Positions 55,524 through 64,000 of a DNA stretch of 64,000 nucleotides are shown here, piece by piece. Numbering within the stretch: position 1 is the first letter of the stretch; every line of letters starts with the position of its first letter. Under the pieces are notes generated by a model, which had not been told where the DNA came from, did no database searches, and saw nothing but the letters and a program-made list of their open reading frames with translations. The stretch lies in NCBI RefSeq assembly GCF_016695175.1, contig NZ_CP068022.1:62001-126000 (forward strand). Direction: 5' to 3'. This stretch comes from Pseudoalteromonas sp. GCY (GTDB lineage Bacteria; Pseudomonadota; Gammaproteobacteria; Enterobacterales; Alteromonadaceae). A program made the position numbers and the translations under genes.

Positions 55524-56555
55524 ATGACACAGTCTAATTTAATTGCTATCGACTTGGCAAAAAACATTTTCCAGGTGGCACAGCTGAAAGGCAATAAACT
55601 CAAGTTTAATAAGCCAATGAAACGCGAACCTATGCTTGAGTTGCTAGCAAAAACCGAGGGTTCAAAGGTCGTGATGGAAGCTTGTGGTAGCGCCCAGCAT
55701 ATTGCTCGCAAAGCACTGTCACTGGGGCACGACGTCATGTTGCTTCCCCCTAAGTTCGTAAAAGCGTTTAGGCAAGGCCAAAAAACCGATGCAAACGATG
55801 TCCTCGCCATTGCCAGTGCAAGCCAAGCATACAACGTGAAGCCCTGTAAAATCATGACAGTTGAAGAGCAAACGTTGCAGTCACTGAGCCAAGCGAGAAC
55901 CTTAGTAGATAAACAAAAGACCCAGCTTTCAAATCAAATACGTGGATTGCTATTAGAGTTTGGTGTTGTCATTAATCAAGGCGATGCAGCGTTAACACAA
56001 GCGGTTCCAGATATTTTAGAAGATGCTGAAAATGCGCTCCCTATCGCATTAAAACAAGCACTCGCGGTGAGTTATGACCTATATAAAACACAAAGCAACG
56101 CTAAAGCACAGCTACATAAACAAGTTGAAGCGATAACCAAGCAAAATGACAGTTGCCAGCGTTTAATGGCATTAGAAGGCGTTGGCCCAATTACCGCGAT
56201 AGAGCTGCTATCCTTTTTAGGCAATACTTCACAATTTAGTGATGCCAGAGGGGCTGCAGCATGTGCAGGTGTTACACCGACCCAGCACTCATCAGGCGGA
56301 AAAGCCAAGATAGGGCATATCCCCAAAAGACGAGGCAATACATTAAGGAAAAACCTGTTTCTCGGTGCAAGAACGGTAGTCAGCAGGCTAAAACATAAAG
56401 AAGCGACCACAGAGAAAGAACGCTGGATAAAAAACCTACTCGCCAAGAAAAGCGTGAAATGTGTTGCCATTGCATTGGCCAACAAAACGGTTAGAACTGC
56501 CTATGCCTTACTTAAAAACGGTTCAACATACGAGCCAAAAATCTTAGCGGCATAG
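55524..56555 (+). CDS. IS110-family transposase (DEDD/serine recombinase)
   Basis: 343 residues from ATG 55524 (AAGGAG upstream). N-terminal RuvC-like DEDD domain: D10 in LIAIDLAKN, E52 in VVMEACGS, D89 and D92 in KTDANDVLAI. A helical middle follows, then Transposase_20 with LEGVGPITAIELLSFLG and the catalytic-Ser motif TPTQHSSGGKAKIGHIPKRR (S256/S257). Length is normal and no break is seen, so it is probably active. In this family a structured RNA from the element guides choice of target and donor. Confidence 0.95.
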   Translation: MTQSNLIAIDLAKNIFQVAQLKGNKLKFNKPMKREPMLELLAKTEGSKVVMEACGSAQHIARKALSLGHDVMLLPPKFVKAFRQGQKTDANDVLAIASASQAYNVKPCKIMTVEEQTLQSLSQARTLVDKQKTQLSNQIRGLLLEFGVVINQGDAALTQAVPDILEDAENALPIALKQALAVSYDLYKTQSNAKAQLHKQVEAITKQNDSCQRLMALEGVGPITAIELLSFLGNTSQFSDARGAAACAGVTPTQHSSGGKAKIGHIPKRRGNTLRKNLFLGARTVVSRLKHKEATTEKERWIKNLLAKKSVKCVAIALANKTVRTAYALLKNGSTYEPKILAA

Positions 56556-56842
56556 CACTGAGTAACAGAAGAAAAAATCAAGATAAACAGAAAAAGAAAG
56601 CAAAAAGTATACTGAGATTACCCCCAGTATTGAACAAGCCAAGATAGAGCATTAAGCGGTGAGACCCACCCTTGAGAGCCTGTTAAACCGCAGGTGTATA
56701 CAAATACCGCGTAGGAGATAAGGCACAAGGGCGCGAATACATCAAAGAGGCCGAGGTAGCACCTCATCAAGAGCCCGGATATAAGCACGCAATCACACTA
56801 ATAATGCTAAAAATGGCTTGTACAATTGGAGGAGTCCATATA
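56556..56842 (+). ncRNA. Candidate bridge RNA / seekRNA region of the IS110-group element
   Basis: A 287-base non-coding 3' end, where IS1111-group elements encode their guide RNA. It contains GTAGGAG (56711-56717), identical to the left target flank; ATATAAG (56779-56785), identical to the right element end plus core; and ATACATC (56737-56743), the reverse complement of GATGTAT at the left end. CCTG/CAGG and other short stems are present. I cannot fold it; the guide assignment is inference from these matches. Confidence 0.5.
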
Positions 56843-56901
56843 AGCAGGTTAATCCTGCGAGCTTTTGTTAAAAGGTCTCCACGTGAAGTGGCGCCTACTA
56901 G
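56843..56901. repeat. BIME-like array, right remainder
   Basis: Continues the unit cut by the element: the rest of the first REP (GCAGGTTAATCCTGC), linker GAGCTTTTGTTAAAAGG, then the inverted REP (CCACGTGAAGTGGCGCCTAC). One base is added and the first stem base is changed (TCC for GCC), so this last copy is slightly decayed. Confidence 0.85.
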
Positions 56902-56923
56902 GCTGTAAAGTGCAAGTGCTACA

Positions 56924-58497
56924 CTATTGTTTGGGGATCGCATTTCCTTTAAACGACACTTTGATATTCGTCACTTTAGTTAAATCATAAAGCTGTGGAT
57001 TTTTCAGCTTAATTGACCAAGTGGTAAACGGAGTTGGTTTAAAATAATTAATCGCATAATCGTTTGCGATTGCACCACTGGTGATTGGATCTATGTGCGT
57101 CGTTTCACTATCTAACAACTCGTAACTTACCAATCGGTATAACGATTCTGCACTAAATTGATAGGGTTGCCCTTTAAACCTATCTTGATATGAACCACTA
57201 GATCTTACTTCGATATCATAGCGCTGGTTCTCATTCAACCCTGAACCTTCTAGTACAACATTGACCTCGTCTAATCTAACTCGATCAAACTGGGAAAAAT
57301 CAATATCTTCCAATGACAGCGTAAAACTCATTTCACCGTCTTGCGCAAAATCCAGCAATTGCTGCGGCGCATCTAACTCTTCTATGGTGAGCATAAAATC
57401 TTGAGGTCGAGGGTTAAAGCGCAATAATGACGCGGCCTCTTGCTCACGTAGTAAGGCTAAGTCGTGACGGTATTCTTGATAACTTTGATTAAGGCTTGGT
57501 GTTACCATGGTGTCATCAAGAGACCAGTAGCTAAATGCCGCCTGATAGTTTGTTAATGCAACAAATATCGGATGTCTTAGATTATTCAGAGTCCGGAATA
57601 GCTGTTCCTCCATTTCCTGGATTTCATCTAGACTGTTTTGATTGTTTTGTAAAAATGCATCTATACGATTGATCTGATTAAGCTTTGCATCAGCGGTGAT
57701 CCGCAAATCTATCTGTCTAGACTGCTCTTGGGCAATATCAATCTCTACAGCAACTATTGCCTTGCCATGATTAATCAACTTTTCGATAGCAACAAGATAG
57801 TTGCTTGCACCATCAATGTCTTCATCTATGGCCTTTTTCATTTGTGCCTTAGCGGTTATCAAAAATTCGTCCCAAATTCGATTTGCCTCTTCTTTGGTTG
57901 GAATGAGTGAGTTAAGACGATTGAACTCTGGTGCAAGCTCACTGCTAGAAAACGGATCAGCGGTTTTTTGCGATAGCACGTTTAACTGGCCGCTAACCGT
58001 TTGTACTTTATCCATTAGTGACGCGATATCATTAATTTTGGTCTTTAACTCATTGATCTCTTGGATTGTGGCGGGTAAGCTCGCGACCAAGTCTTTCAGG
58101 CCGCTGGTGTCACCCCCTGCAGCACCCGCAAATGCAGTCCCTGCACTAATTACGGTTTCAAGCACTTTAAGTCCCATTTCAGTGATTTTATCTAGTTTGT
58201 AGTCCAAAATTCCTTGTTGAAACTCAACCCCTGAGTAGAAGACATTATTTTCCTGACCACTGAATGATGCTTTTTGTTCATCAAGTGTCTTTACCAAACT
58301 CGTCAGTTGGTCTACCGATCGAGAGATAATTCGTTGCCCAGCAGCTGCAACATCGAATAGGTTATCCTGCATCAAAGTGAGATCTTGGCGCTTGTTTTCA
58401 AAACTTCGGCCTTGTTGCTGAAAAATTGTATGCCATTGCTCCTGAGTAAGTAGGAAGTCATTCGATCCAACAAAGAGAAGATCACCAATCACAATGC
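56924..58497 (-). pseudogene. 5'-truncated gene for a long helical protein with beta-rich C-terminus
   Basis: About 520 codons remain. Residues up to about 340 are long amphipathic helices with an Ala/Gly-rich hydrophobic stretch (VLETVISAGTAFAGAAGG); residues 360-535 look like beta-sandwich (MSFTLSLEDIDFSQFDRVRL, and WSIKLKNPQLYDLTKVTNIK). Pore-forming and toxin-complex proteins can show this plan, but I recognise no family. The first dozen codons of the open frame are antisense to a regulator remnant, so the true N-terminus is lost near 58497. Its end lies 22 bases from the BIME. Confidence 0.55.
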
Positions 58498-58498
58498 T

Positions 58499-58720
58499 GT
58501 GATCATTTCCGCAGATACAGAAGAGATACAACTTAAAGCTTTGGGAAAGGGACTTTCAACAATCAATATTGGCCAACCCCCCTATGAAATGGGCCGAAAA
58601 GGAGCTGAATTGCTTTATAATACGATAGCGCTTGGCCAGGCGCCCTCCGAGGATAACTACTACTTAGACTTTCATTACTGCAATCAAACAAAGATTCTTA
58701 GATGTACCGTTAACCACTAG
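58499..58720 (+). pseudogene. 5'-truncated periplasmic-binding / LacI-type C-terminus
   Basis: 73 codons: VIISADTEEIQLKALGKGLS, then INIGQPPYEMGRKGAELLYN and LDFHYCN. This is the end of a type-1 periplasmic-binding fold, as in LacI-family regulators or sugar-binding proteins (GQPPYEMG..A..L motif). Everything before it is missing; the frame closes at TAG 58451 within the opposite gene. It meets the helical-protein remnant back to back. Confidence 0.75.
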
Positions 58721-58973
58721 CTTTAATGACTTTGTTATACGTAACCTAAGCTTCAGTCAAAATGACGAATAGGCTTCAACATCTATTTTTCACGCCACGA
58801 AAACAATACTAAAGTATCAATTTAAAAACCTATTTAGAGACGTAAAACATCATAAAATCTGGTTTTTCGGTTATTCATTGACCGCAAACTTAAAAAATAC
58901 GACAATGGTATTATATTAAGTGATGTTACTGTAAACAAAAAATTTACATTAACTCTATTTTATTGGAGTGGCT

Positions 58974-60206
58974 ATGAAATTTAACTTTGCAACCTTAGCG
59001 TTAATGTCAGTTGTTGGTACAGCAAGTGCTGCCGACAATTTAGTCGTTAACGGCTCGTTTGAAACATCAGGCAATATTTCTGGTGATTGGGCGTTATTTG
59101 ACAATCTCCAAGGTTGGAACAGAGAAGGTGCCAAATTCGAAATTCAAAAACAAAGCCTTGGTATTATCGTGCCTCAAAACGGCAACCAATACCTAGAGCT
59201 GGACTCAACTGCAAATTATACAATCTACCAGAATATTCCAACAACGGCTGGTAAAAAGTATAAAGTGAGTTTTTACTACTCGCCTCGAGTGGTAAACGAT
59301 GACTCTACTAATCGTGCACGTGCATGGTTTGGCGATAATACACTAGTAACGATGAATGCAACGACCCGTGGCTGGACAAAGTACGAGTATACGGTTGAAG
59401 CGACAGGTAGTTCGACACAGTTACGTTTTCAGGGTTTAGGTACTTCTGACTCATATGGTGCGTTATTAGACAACGTAGTCGTAACAGAAGAGGAGGAAGT
59501 TACACCTCCAGAGCCGCCAGTAAACTGTAAAGTAGGCGTGTATGGCATCAATAACTTTGGTGAAGACAGCAATAGCTATGTTTATAAATTCGACATGGTA
59601 AATGGTACCTATGCATACGTTGACGGCGTCGCTAACACAGCCTCAAATATTGCTGCGCACAATGGCGCACTTTACTTTATGGAACAAAACGACAGTGCAT
59701 CTAAAGCCTCATCACTTTGGAAAGTTTCACTAGATAGTGCAGAGCAGATTCTAGCTGCTAATGCAGTTTCTTGGCCATTATACCGTTCAGCAGTAACGCC
59801 AGACGGTACTAAATTACTTGCAAGCAGCAAAACTTACCTTTATGAGTTTGACATGCAAACTGGCGCAAAAACAGTGCTTGGTAAACTAAGCTATGCAGGT
59901 GACGACTTCTCACACGGTGATATCGCATATTCGGCAGATACAAACGTGATTTACGTACTAACAGGTAAAGCACTTTACACGCTAGATAAAGGCGACATGA
60001 CTTTAGATCTTGTTGGCGAGCATGGTGTAAATTGGGCATCAGGTTTAGCAGTAAGCTCAGATGGCACATTATACGTGTCTGGTCGTAACTCAGGTGAAGA
60101 CGCGAAGATCTACACATTAGACCCAAATACGGCACAAGCAACCTTTGTTATGGATGGCCCAGAGCACATCAACGACTTAACGTATGTAGCGAATTACTGC
60201 GAATAG
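58974..60206 (+). CDS. Exported DUF642-like protein with C-terminal beta-propeller
   Basis: 410 residues from ATG 58974 (GGAG eight bases upstream), signal peptide MKFNFATLALMSVVGTASA. Residues 20-170 resemble DUF642/galactose-binding-like domains: NLVVNGSFETSGNISGDWAL, GNQYLELDSTANYTIYQNI and LLDNVVVTEEE. After a Pro/Glu linker, residues 185-410 hold repeats of DGTKLLASSKTYLYEF and SSDGTLYVSGRN type, a beta-propeller. Possibly surface polysaccharide binding; unproven. Followed by a terminator. Confidence 0.75.
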   Translation: MKFNFATLALMSVVGTASAADNLVVNGSFETSGNISGDWALFDNLQGWNREGAKFEIQKQSLGIIVPQNGNQYLELDSTANYTIYQNIPTTAGKKYKVSFYYSPRVVNDDSTNRARAWFGDNTLVTMNATTRGWTKYEYTVEATGSSTQLRFQGLGTSDSYGALLDNVVVTEEEEVTPPEPPVNCKVGVYGINNFGEDSNSYVYKFDMVNGTYAYVDGVANTASNIAAHNGALYFMEQNDSASKASSLWKVSLDSAEQILAANAVSWPLYRSAVTPDGTKLLASSKTYLYEFDMQTGAKTVLGKLSYAGDDFSHGDIAYSADTNVIYVLTGKALYTLDKGDMTLDLVGEHGVNWASGLAVSSDGTLYVSGRNSGEDAKIYTLDPNTAQATFVMDGPEHINDLTYVANYCE

Positions 60207-60228
60207 GTCTAATACAGCAATAAGCAAG

Positions 60229-60254
60229 GCGAGGGGAAACCCTCGCGTTTTTTT
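60229..60254 (+). terminator. Intrinsic terminator
   Basis: GCGAGGG / CCCTCGC stem with GAAA loop and seven T residues, 23 bases past the DUF642-like gene. Confidence 0.9.
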
Positions 60255-60388
60255 GTTTATAACTAAAGTAACTGATTGTTTTATATTAGAAGCCTAACAC
60301 TGCTAAGTTTGTAAAGGCCTTCGCGAAGACGCTTTGATATTTACAAGACATATAAAATTTGTAAGATAAAAGGACATTGTTTGGGTGT

Positions 60389-63085
60389 CTAATCCTGCAT
60401 TCTCTCTAAAACCTCTTTTTGAATTTCTTCTTTACTCGGCCTGCCAATTTCTAAAAGAGGAAATACAAAGTGAATAGCAGTTCCTTTTTTTGAGCTTTTA
60501 ATACTCAACTTGGCTTTATAGCTTTTCGCAATTTGTTTTATAGTATAGATCCCTAATCCGAAATGAAGTCGTGAATAAAGCGCCATTCCCTTGCCATTAT
60601 CAGAAATTATGACATGAATTTGATCTTGTTGTTTACTAATGGACAGGCTGAGTTGCGTTGCTTTTGAGTGTTTAAGCGAATTATCAATACAATGGTAGGT
60701 TACACTGTAAATGTCCTTTTCCAACTGTTTTTTTAGTTGTGTCTCACCAATGGAAATATTGAAATCGAGCTCCATATCACTCATATATGAGCAATGAGCC
60801 TGCAACATACCGATAGCAACGCTGAGTTTTTCTTTACCAAGTGCCGCATGACCTCTTGCCAGTGGTTCGAGCCTCAAAAGTGCTTGGTCAAGCTTGTCTA
60901 AACCTTCTGAAATCATAATGTCATTGCCGCTACACAACTTTTTAGCCTCGGCAACTTTAAGGACAGCATCACTCAAGTCTTCTTTTTGGTATTGGCGTTG
61001 ATTATTCCTGAAAACTTTATGAAAGCTCTGCACCCAAATATATATATACACAGAAATCGCTATTACTAGGATAAAGACCAAAGCAGCATACATTGAAATT
61101 GCTAAAGGTGTTGAATACCATGGCGCAGCCACGTTAAAAGTCAGCGCCGTAACGTCACTGTAGCGTCCCTTATTCTCAACCCTAAATAAAATATCGTATC
61201 CTCCTGGTTTTAGATTGCTAAGTTGCATTCCCGCAGCTAACAATTTTTGCCATCCAGTATCGTTTATGTTTGCTTCAAACGAGTTGACATGCTGATCTAC
61301 AAAATTGTAGTCACTAATCGTTATTTCAATAGCTGGATGCTGACTAACCAGTTCAGAAAACTCCAAATAGGTTTTACCATCCAGAGTGACACTTGTTACT
61401 TTTGGAGCATAAAGATCGACAGAAGGTACCGTTGTGAGCTCAAATATAAAGTCTGAACTGGCAGCATAAAGCTTGTCGCCCAGAACCTTAAGACTTCCTA
61501 TCGTAAAAGAGTGCGCTTTTGTTCCAGGTACTAATTTTGTATGATCCGCGCCCCTTTCTATAATGTGGACACCATTGTTGGTCGCTAAATACAAATTGTC
61601 ATTAAACTCCACAAACTCCTTAACAAAATTTGGTGAGCTTAACTTTTGCCAAACTCCACTATTGGGTTTAAACCAGACACCTTTTCCATAAGTCGCTGCA
61701 AATAGGCCTTCCTCTGTAACAAAACTATCAGTGACAACTACACCGTCTTCAAATAGACTGCGCGTCCAGTCTTGTGTATCAACAACCAACAAACCTTGTT
61801 TGGTGCTTGCATAGATATAGTTCCCACTATGATTAATGTCTAAAACTTCTAAACTAGGAAGCAATTGTCTAAGCTTTTTATCTACTATCAATTCTAAGTG
61901 TGAGTTAACTTCTACAACCCCATAACCATTTGTTGCGATATGCAAATTATTATCGATCACTGAAAAATTTAGTACATAATCATCATGAACTTTTGTTACC
62001 TTCTTACTCGCTAAATCCACAAAATAGGTACCCACATTGGTTCCTATCGCGAGACCGCGATTGAATAGTTGAAAGGCCGTGACCTCAAATGCCTGTGCAG
62101 ATATTTGATTATTTAACCGAGTTAATGGCTCAAAATGATTTCTGTCGGCCTTTTGAAAAATGCCTTTTGTAGTGCCAACCCACAATTCTCCAGCAACGCC
62201 TTCAAGTACGTTGTATTTAGACCCTAACGACAACTCAGAAGACTTAAGACCAACCTCAATTGGTTCAAACGTATTTAGACCTAAACCCCACACCCGATTT
62301 TTACCATCTACATGTAACTTGCTGTAGTTTTTCTTCTTAGTATTGATACCGGTTCTCGTAATATTTAGGTCTGTGAGTGTGATTTCATTGACACTTTCGT
62401 TATCTGTAAAATAGATAAAATAGGGGGCAGCAAATACGATATTATCAGCATTGTGTATTTCCATATTAGAGATAAGCTGCTGCTGTAGGGTAGAGAAGTA
62501 ACTCAACCTATTATTAACAAAATAGACAACACCATGTGGTGTTGCCGCTAAATTTCCGTTATCAATGCTTAGTGCTTCAACAGTTTTAATCACACCATCT
62601 TGTACTATAAACACACCATCTCTGGTCATTAGGTAGGCTAAATTTGCAAACGCGTCAATGTCTAAAACTCGGCTTGAACTGCTGTATATTGTACTAACTA
62701 CTCCAGAATCAAGATCAATCCTTTTAACATCATATTTTCCTAAAGTGAAAAGCGATGAGTTTGTTAAGGCAAGTTTTGTCGCTTCCACAGACGCTATTTT
62801 TTTCGATTCTAGACTTGTTAGATCCGTGACCCAAACGTCACCATTAGAGTACAAAGAAAACAAAGTTTTATGTTGCAGCTTAATATCACGAACTAAACCG
62901 CTTGGTAATCCAGCTGCTTTACTTAAAGGAAGAAAATGACGACCATCGTATCTATATACTCCATTGTGCGAGGACAAATAAAAGTTATCGTTTGAGTCAT
63001 GAACGACGCCATTTAGATGTTCAAATTGGAACGCTTGTAACTGCAATGAAAGGGCAGTAAGAAATAAAAATACGAAGATACGCAT
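60389..63085 (-). CDS. Large beta-propeller sensor with HATPase-like domain
   Basis: 898 residues from ATG 63085 (signal-like MRIFVFLFLTALSLQLQA); ATG 63097 is possible. Residues 25-570 are repeated propeller blades (SSHNGVYRYDGRHFLPL, GELWVGTTKGIFQK), 580-660 a Y_Y_Y-type Ig domain (WQKLLAAGMQLSNLKPGGYD), TM at about 670-695, then a coiled region and a GHKL ATPase (N box HCIDNSLKHSKA, G1 SDNGKGM, G2 GLGIYTIKQIA). No standard phospho-accepting His box is seen, and no response regulator lies beside it. Confidence 0.8.
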   Translation of the reverse strand: MRIFVFLFLTALSLQLQAFQFEHLNGVVHDSNDNFYLSSHNGVYRYDGRHFLPLSKAAGLPSGLVRDIKLQHKTLFSLYSNGDVWVTDLTSLESKKIASVEATKLALTNSSLFTLGKYDVKRIDLDSGVVSTIYSSSSRVLDIDAFANLAYLMTRDGVFIVQDGVIKTVEALSIDNGNLAATPHGVVYFVNNRLSYFSTLQQQLISNMEIHNADNIVFAAPYFIYFTDNESVNEITLTDLNITRTGINTKKKNYSKLHVDGKNRVWGLGLNTFEPIEVGLKSSELSLGSKYNVLEGVAGELWVGTTKGIFQKADRNHFEPLTRLNNQISAQAFEVTAFQLFNRGLAIGTNVGTYFVDLASKKVTKVHDDYVLNFSVIDNNLHIATNGYGVVEVNSHLELIVDKKLRQLLPSLEVLDINHSGNYIYASTKQGLLVVDTQDWTRSLFEDGVVVTDSFVTEEGLFAATYGKGVWFKPNSGVWQKLSSPNFVKEFVEFNDNLYLATNNGVHIIERGADHTKLVPGTKAHSFTIGSLKVLGDKLYAASSDFIFELTTVPSVDLYAPKVTSVTLDGKTYLEFSELVSQHPAIEITISDYNFVDQHVNSFEANINDTGWQKLLAAGMQLSNLKPGGYDILFRVENKGRYSDVTALTFNVAAPWYSTPLAISMYAALVFILVIAISVYIYIWVQSFHKVFRNNQRQYQKEDLSDAVLKVAEAKKLCSGNDIMISEGLDKLDQALLRLEPLARGHAALGKEKLSVAIGMLQAHCSYMSDMELDFNISIGETQLKKQLEKDIYSVTYHCIDNSLKHSKATQLSLSISKQQDQIHVIISDNGKGMALYSRLHFGLGIYTIKQIAKSYKAKLSIKSSKKGTAIHFVFPLLEIGRPSKEEIQKEVLERMQD

Positions 63086-63136
63086 GAGACAATCCATTCA
63101 TTAAATGCGGCCAACCACAAGAGCTGGCCTTACTTC

Positions 63137-63664
63137 CTAGTTGACCTCGTATGCATTGTGATCTCTTACACCACAACCCGCTACGACAATAGGCAAATCG
63201 TTCTTAGTTTCTCCAGATGCCGTTTTATCAACTATATTACGCTCCATTGTAACACTCTTTAAGCCTTTGTTAAGTTTTTGATTGTCACCTTGTGATTTTT
63301 CCCAATCAAATTGCTTTTCACGCTCTGCAAGTACAAACAAATAGGTGGGTTTACGAGGATCAGTTTCATTCTTTTTATTATTCCAAGAATGCATTACTGC
63401 TTCGCCGGCTTCAACACCATATAAATGTGTGTAGGCTGCCGCTAATAGCTGAGCTCCAGAATCACTCATCACCATAAGCGCCGTATTTTTATAGTCGCTA
63501 CCACAATCGAATGACACGTCTACATTTAATGTAGAACCATCAGGCAACAGTAGATCTGCATTCATCCTAGAAACTCGAGCACGGTCTTCTAGTGGAGTTA
63601 GGGCGTTAGCCGCGCTAATACAAAACATAGTTGCAGCGATTGGAAGTAGTATCTTTTTAAACAT
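63137..63664 (-). CDS. Exported protein of unknown function
   Basis: 175 residues, signal peptide MFKKILLPIAATMFCISAANA. The mature part has two Cys (FDCGSDY, VAGCGVRD) that could form a disulfide, and charged stretches (KKNETDPRKPTYLFVLAERE). GGAAA precedes ATG 63664. It lies 51 bases upstream of the propeller sensor in the same direction and may share its transcript; a role as a partner of that sensor is only suggested by position. Confidence 0.65.
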   Translation of the reverse strand: MFKKILLPIAATMFCISAANALTPLEDRARVSRMNADLLLPDGSTLNVDVSFDCGSDYKNTALMVMSDSGAQLLAAAYTHLYGVEAGEAVMHSWNNKKNETDPRKPTYLFVLAEREKQFDWEKSQGDNQKLNKGLKSVTMERNIVDKTASGETKNDLPIVVAGCGVRDHNAYEVN

Positions 63665-64000
63665 AGAGATTTCCTTTTAGTCATAAAATGCGTCCCTTCA
63701 TCAACAGTTTCAACCAATACGTTATTGAGCCATATCTAGAGAATTTCTCCTACAACAATGACATGGATTGTTTAAGTGTTAGAAGGCCACGCTACGGTAT
63801 GCAGATCTCGCATGAAAACATAGTTTGCAAGACCACATCTACCATCTTATTTGCAGCTAAAATATCTTCAACTACAAAAGTACTGTGAGCTTAATCTTTA
63901 AAGATCTTCTCTACTATTGTTGATCTGTAGAGCACCAACTGTAAATACTTAGTTAAGAGCTAATTTTTTATTTTATAATTCCTACCCAAAGTAGACGATG
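63665..64000. other. 336-bp terminal stretch without supported gene
   Basis: AT-rich. One 66-codon open frame (63688-63888, plus strand) lacks a ribosome-binding site and any recognisable pattern. Probably holds the promoter of the minus-strand exported-protein gene. No repeat, tRNA or terminator is evident. Confidence 0.5.

Larger units (their letters stand above)
55443..56844 (+). mobile_element. IS110-family element, IS1111-like group, 1402 bp, inserted in a REP
   Basis: Boundaries come from comparison with uninterrupted repeat units: the left flank ends GTAGGAG, the right flank resumes (AG)CAGGTTAATCC, so only the dinucleotide AG is shared by both ends. Near-terminal inverted repeats of 13 bp: TATGGACTCCTCC (55446-55458) and GGAGGAGTCCATA (56828-56840). 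One transposase gene and a 287-base 3' non-coding end. Structure, lack of target duplication beyond 2 bp and REP targeting fit IS110/IS1111 elements. Confidence 0.9.

Noticed and set aside
63688..63888. 66-codon open frame near the right end
   Set aside because: No ribosome-binding site, no recognisable sequence pattern and no neighbour in the same direction.

Overview
The window looks like chromosomal DNA of a marine gammaproteobacterium of the Alteromonadales, most like Pseudoalteromonas. The reasons are the complete hisL-GDCBHAF(IE) operon, an RpoE/ChrR singlet-oxygen cluster, a second SecD/SecF pair, HupB-type HU, several RND pumps and many exported peptidases and phosphatases, in moderately AT-rich DNA. 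This assignment rests on protein character only; no rRNA or tRNA gene is visible.

Layout. 1-5.6 kb: the 5' end of a probable diguanylate cyclase gene, an M61 peptidase, a DUF1232 protein, a GT25 glycosyltransferase, a dermatopontin-like exported protein and a lipoprotein. 5.8-13.0 kb: histidine biosynthesis on the minus strand, preceded by a leader peptide with six consecutive His codons and an attenuator. 13-23.7 kb: housekeeping genes (YoaA helicase, TsaB, alkaline phosphatase, alpha/beta hydrolase, FadD, RNase D). 23.7-28.9 kb: an RND pump operon diverging from a LysR gene, then an alkyltransferase-like gene. 29.2-38.4 kb: a Lon-N-domain gene and a ten-gene run starting with an ECF sigma/ChrR pair and containing photolyase, SDR, FAD oxidoreductase, DUF1365, cyclopropane-fatty-acid-synthase-like and DUF2878 genes. 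A TGATCC-N18-TATTAA-like promoter precedes both units. 38.5-42.4 kb: HU, then a 158-codon exported leader, a long mRNA structure and secD/secF. 42.4-53.7 kb: a STAS-like protein, an MliC-like lipoprotein, a second RND operon, a PAS-GGDEF protein, PhoD, a phosphoesterase-like protein and an S9 peptidase.

53.9-58.7 kb is a scarred accessory region. An Old Yellow Enzyme gene and an MFS gene have both lost their 5' ends and meet back to back near 54640. Next comes an array of 102-bp BIME-like repeats (paired REP palindromes with GTAG heads), interrupted by an intact IS110/IS1111-group element. Then a helical-protein gene and a periplasmic-binding/LacI-type gene, also both 5'-truncated, meet near 58495. 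58.9-63.7 kb holds a DUF642-like secreted protein, a large beta-propeller sensor-kinase-like protein and a small exported protein.

Most notable: the gene in front of secD has the size, export signal and position of the Vibrio arrest peptide VemP. A 10-bp stem starting just after its stop codon pairs with bases just before the secD start. A ribosome stalled at the leader's end would open that stem. This would be a SecDF-monitoring nascent-chain switch with no obvious VemP sequence match. Second: the IS110-group element sits inside a REP, its 3' non-coding end carries short matches to the target and to both element ends (bridge/seekRNA-like), and its inverted repeat can hide the transposase ribosome-binding site.
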